Positions 5,804 through 7,001 of a DNA stretch of 7,001 bases are shown here, piece after piece. Both the position numbers and the translations under genes were made by a program. Where the stretch lies: positions 1 through 7,001 of the forward strand of contig NZ_CAMLRU010000144.1 in assembly GCF_946482535.1 (NCBI RefSeq), in the 5' to 3' direction. The DNA comes from an uncultured Flavobacterium sp. GTDB lineage: Bacteria; Bacteroidota; Bacteroidia; Flavobacteriales; Flavobacteriaceae. Numbering within the stretch: the stretch's first letter is position 1; each line of letters opens with the position of its first letter. The notes beneath the pieces were generated by a model, which worked only from the letters and a program-made list of their open reading frames with translations, was not told where the DNA came from and searched no databases.

Positions 5804-7001
5804 ATGTTAAACATACACAATTTATCGGTTTCTTTTGGTGGTACATATCTTTTTGAAGAGGTGACTTTTCGATTGGGTTCGGGTGACAGAGTAGGATTGG
5901 TGGGGAAAAACGGTGCCGGGAAATCGACGATGCTCAAAATATTAGCCGGTGATTTCAAACCCGACAGCGGTCAAATTGCCACGGAGAAAGAAGTAAAAAT
6001 TGGTTTTCTTCGTCAGGATATTGATTTTGAAAGAGGCAGAACGGTTTTAGAAGAAGCGTATCAGGCGTTTGAAGAAATTAAAAGAGCCGAGTTAAAAATT
6101 GATGAAATCAACCACCAATTGGCCACTCGCACCGATTATGAAAGCCAAAGTTACTCGGATTTAATTGAACAGTTGAGCGATGTAACGCATCATTATGAAA
6201 TATTAGGTGGTTATAATTATGTAGGCGATACCGAAAAAATTCTCTTAGGTTTAGGTTTTAAAAGAGAAGATTTTAACAACCAAACCGATACTTTTTCGGG
6301 CGGATGGAGAATGCGTATAGAATTGGCCAAATTGTTATTGCAGTCCAACGATATTCTTTTGCTGGATGAGCCAACGAATCACTTGGATATCGAAAGTATT
6401 ATTTGGTTAGAAGGATTTTTGAGAAACTTTCCGGGTGTGGTTGTCATCGTTTCGCACGATAAAATGTTTTTGGACAATGTGACCAACCGAACGATTGAGA
6501 TTTCCTTGGGCAAAGCCTATGATTTCAACAAGCCGTATTCTCAATATTTGGTGTTGCGTGAGGAAATCCGTGAAAAGCAATTGGCCACCCAAAAAAATCA
6601 AGCCAAGAAGATAGAAGAAACCGAAAAGTTAATTGAAAAGTTCCGTGCTAAAGCCTCTAAAGCTTCTATGGCGCAATCGTTGATTAAAAAATTAGACAAA
6701 GTAGAGCGCATTGAAGTCGATGAAGATGACAATTCGGTGATGAATATTTCGTTTCCGGTTTCGCAAACTCCGGGTCGCGTAGTGATTGAAGCCGAGCATG
6801 TCACCAAAGCCTATGGCGATAAAGTGATTTTGAAAGACATTTCACTTTTAGTAGAACGCGGCAGCAAGATTGCATTCGTAGGTCAGAATGGTCAAGGAAA
6901 ATCAACTTTTATCAAAGCCATTGTTAACGAATTCAAATACGAAGGTTCGATAAAAATGGGTCATAACGTGCAGTTGGGCTATTTTGCCCAAAACCAAGCC
7001 G
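5804..7001 (+). CDS. ABC-F family ATPase, YheS/ABCF3-like (3' partial)
   Basis: The frame is open from ATG 5804 to the window end: 399 residues, against a usual 620-640 in this group. It is a soluble protein with two nucleotide-binding domains in one chain and no membrane segment, as in ABC-F proteins that bind the ribosomal E site and modulate translation. The first domain has Walker A GKNGAGKST (34-42), signature SGGWRMR (165-171), Walker B LLLDEPTNHLD (about 185-195) and the H-switch SHD (217-219). An Arm-like insertion lies between Walker A and the signature. A charged linker at about 245-300 contains KFRAKASKASMAQS, which resembles the YheS linker. The second Walker A, GQNGQGKST, is at 360-368. 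The remainder of the second domain lies outside. The start is fixed by the MLNIHNLSVSFGG strand and an ATCATT leader. It is divergent from the DUF983 gene. A housekeeping role is more likely than antibiotic protection, though the sequence alone cannot exclude the latter. Confidence 0.93.
   Translation, partial: MLNIHNLSVSFGGTYLFEEVTFRLGSGDRVGLVGKNGAGKSTMLKILAGDFKPDSGQIATEKEVKIGFLRQDIDFERGRTVLEEAYQAFEEIKRAELKIDEINHQLATRTDYESQSYSDLIEQLSDVTHHYEILGGYNYVGDTEKILLGLGFKREDFNNQTDTFSGGWRMRIELAKLLLQSNDILLLDEPTNHLDIESIIWLEGFLRNFPGVVVIVSHDKMFLDNVTNRTIEISLGKAYDFNKPYSQYLVLREEIREKQLATQKNQAKKIEETEKLIEKFRAKASKASMAQSLIKKLDKVERIEVDEDDNSVMNISFPVSQTPGRVVIEAEHVTKAYGDKVILKDISLLVERGSKIAFVGQNGQGKSTFIKAIVNEFKYEGSIKMGHNVQLGYFAQNQA

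Noticed and set aside
5671..5856. 61-codon + strand frame across the DUF983/ABC-F spacer
   Set aside because: It overlaps the DUF983 start antisense and runs into the ABC-F gene in another frame; its hydrophobic look comes from T-rich DNA.
6407..6807. Two - strand open frames inside the ABC-F gene (64 and 69 codons)
   Set aside because: Shadows of the intact ABC-F frame, which carries all expected ATPase motifs.

Overview
The window comes from the chromosome of a Bacteroidota bacterium, most likely Flavobacterium or a close relative. Three things point there: a gldKLMN cluster in the order and protein sizes known from gliding flavobacteria; AT-rich DNA whose starts lack Shine-Dalgarno sequences and carry A-rich leaders; and flanking genes (DAO-family oxidoreductase, DUF983 protein, YheS-like ABC-F ATPase) of types common in flavobacteria.

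Positions 1-4274 hold the core of the type IX secretion system (T9SS) and gliding motor on the + strand: gldK (5' end outside the window), gldL, gldM and gldN, separated by 46-55 bp and closed by a strong intrinsic terminator. GldL and GldM form the inner-membrane proton-driven motor. GldM reaches across the periplasm to the GldK/GldN ring under the outer membrane. Together they power secretion of proteins with T9SS C-terminal signals and, in gliders, movement of surface adhesins. There is no second gldN-like gene (gldO) after gldN.

Positions 4286-5702 hold two housekeeping-type genes facing each other: a DAO-family FAD-dependent oxidoreductase on + and a small DUF983 zinc-ribbon membrane protein on -. 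Their coding ends overlap by 11 bp. Between the DUF983 gene and the next gene is a short region, about 100 bp, with two Bacteroidota-type -7 boxes arranged as a near-perfect palindrome.

From 5804 to the window end is the first two-thirds or so of an ABC-F ATPase of the YheS/ABCF3-like type, a soluble ribosome-associated family; its 3' end is outside the window.

I saw no phage, IS element, CRISPR array, tRNA or rRNA, and no stretch over 300 bp without a gene. I do not see an undescribed system here: the main locus is the known T9SS motor. The points worth a second look are small-scale: motor residues in GldL, stop-codon hairpins between the gld genes, the overlapping convergent genes, and the palindromic promoter region.
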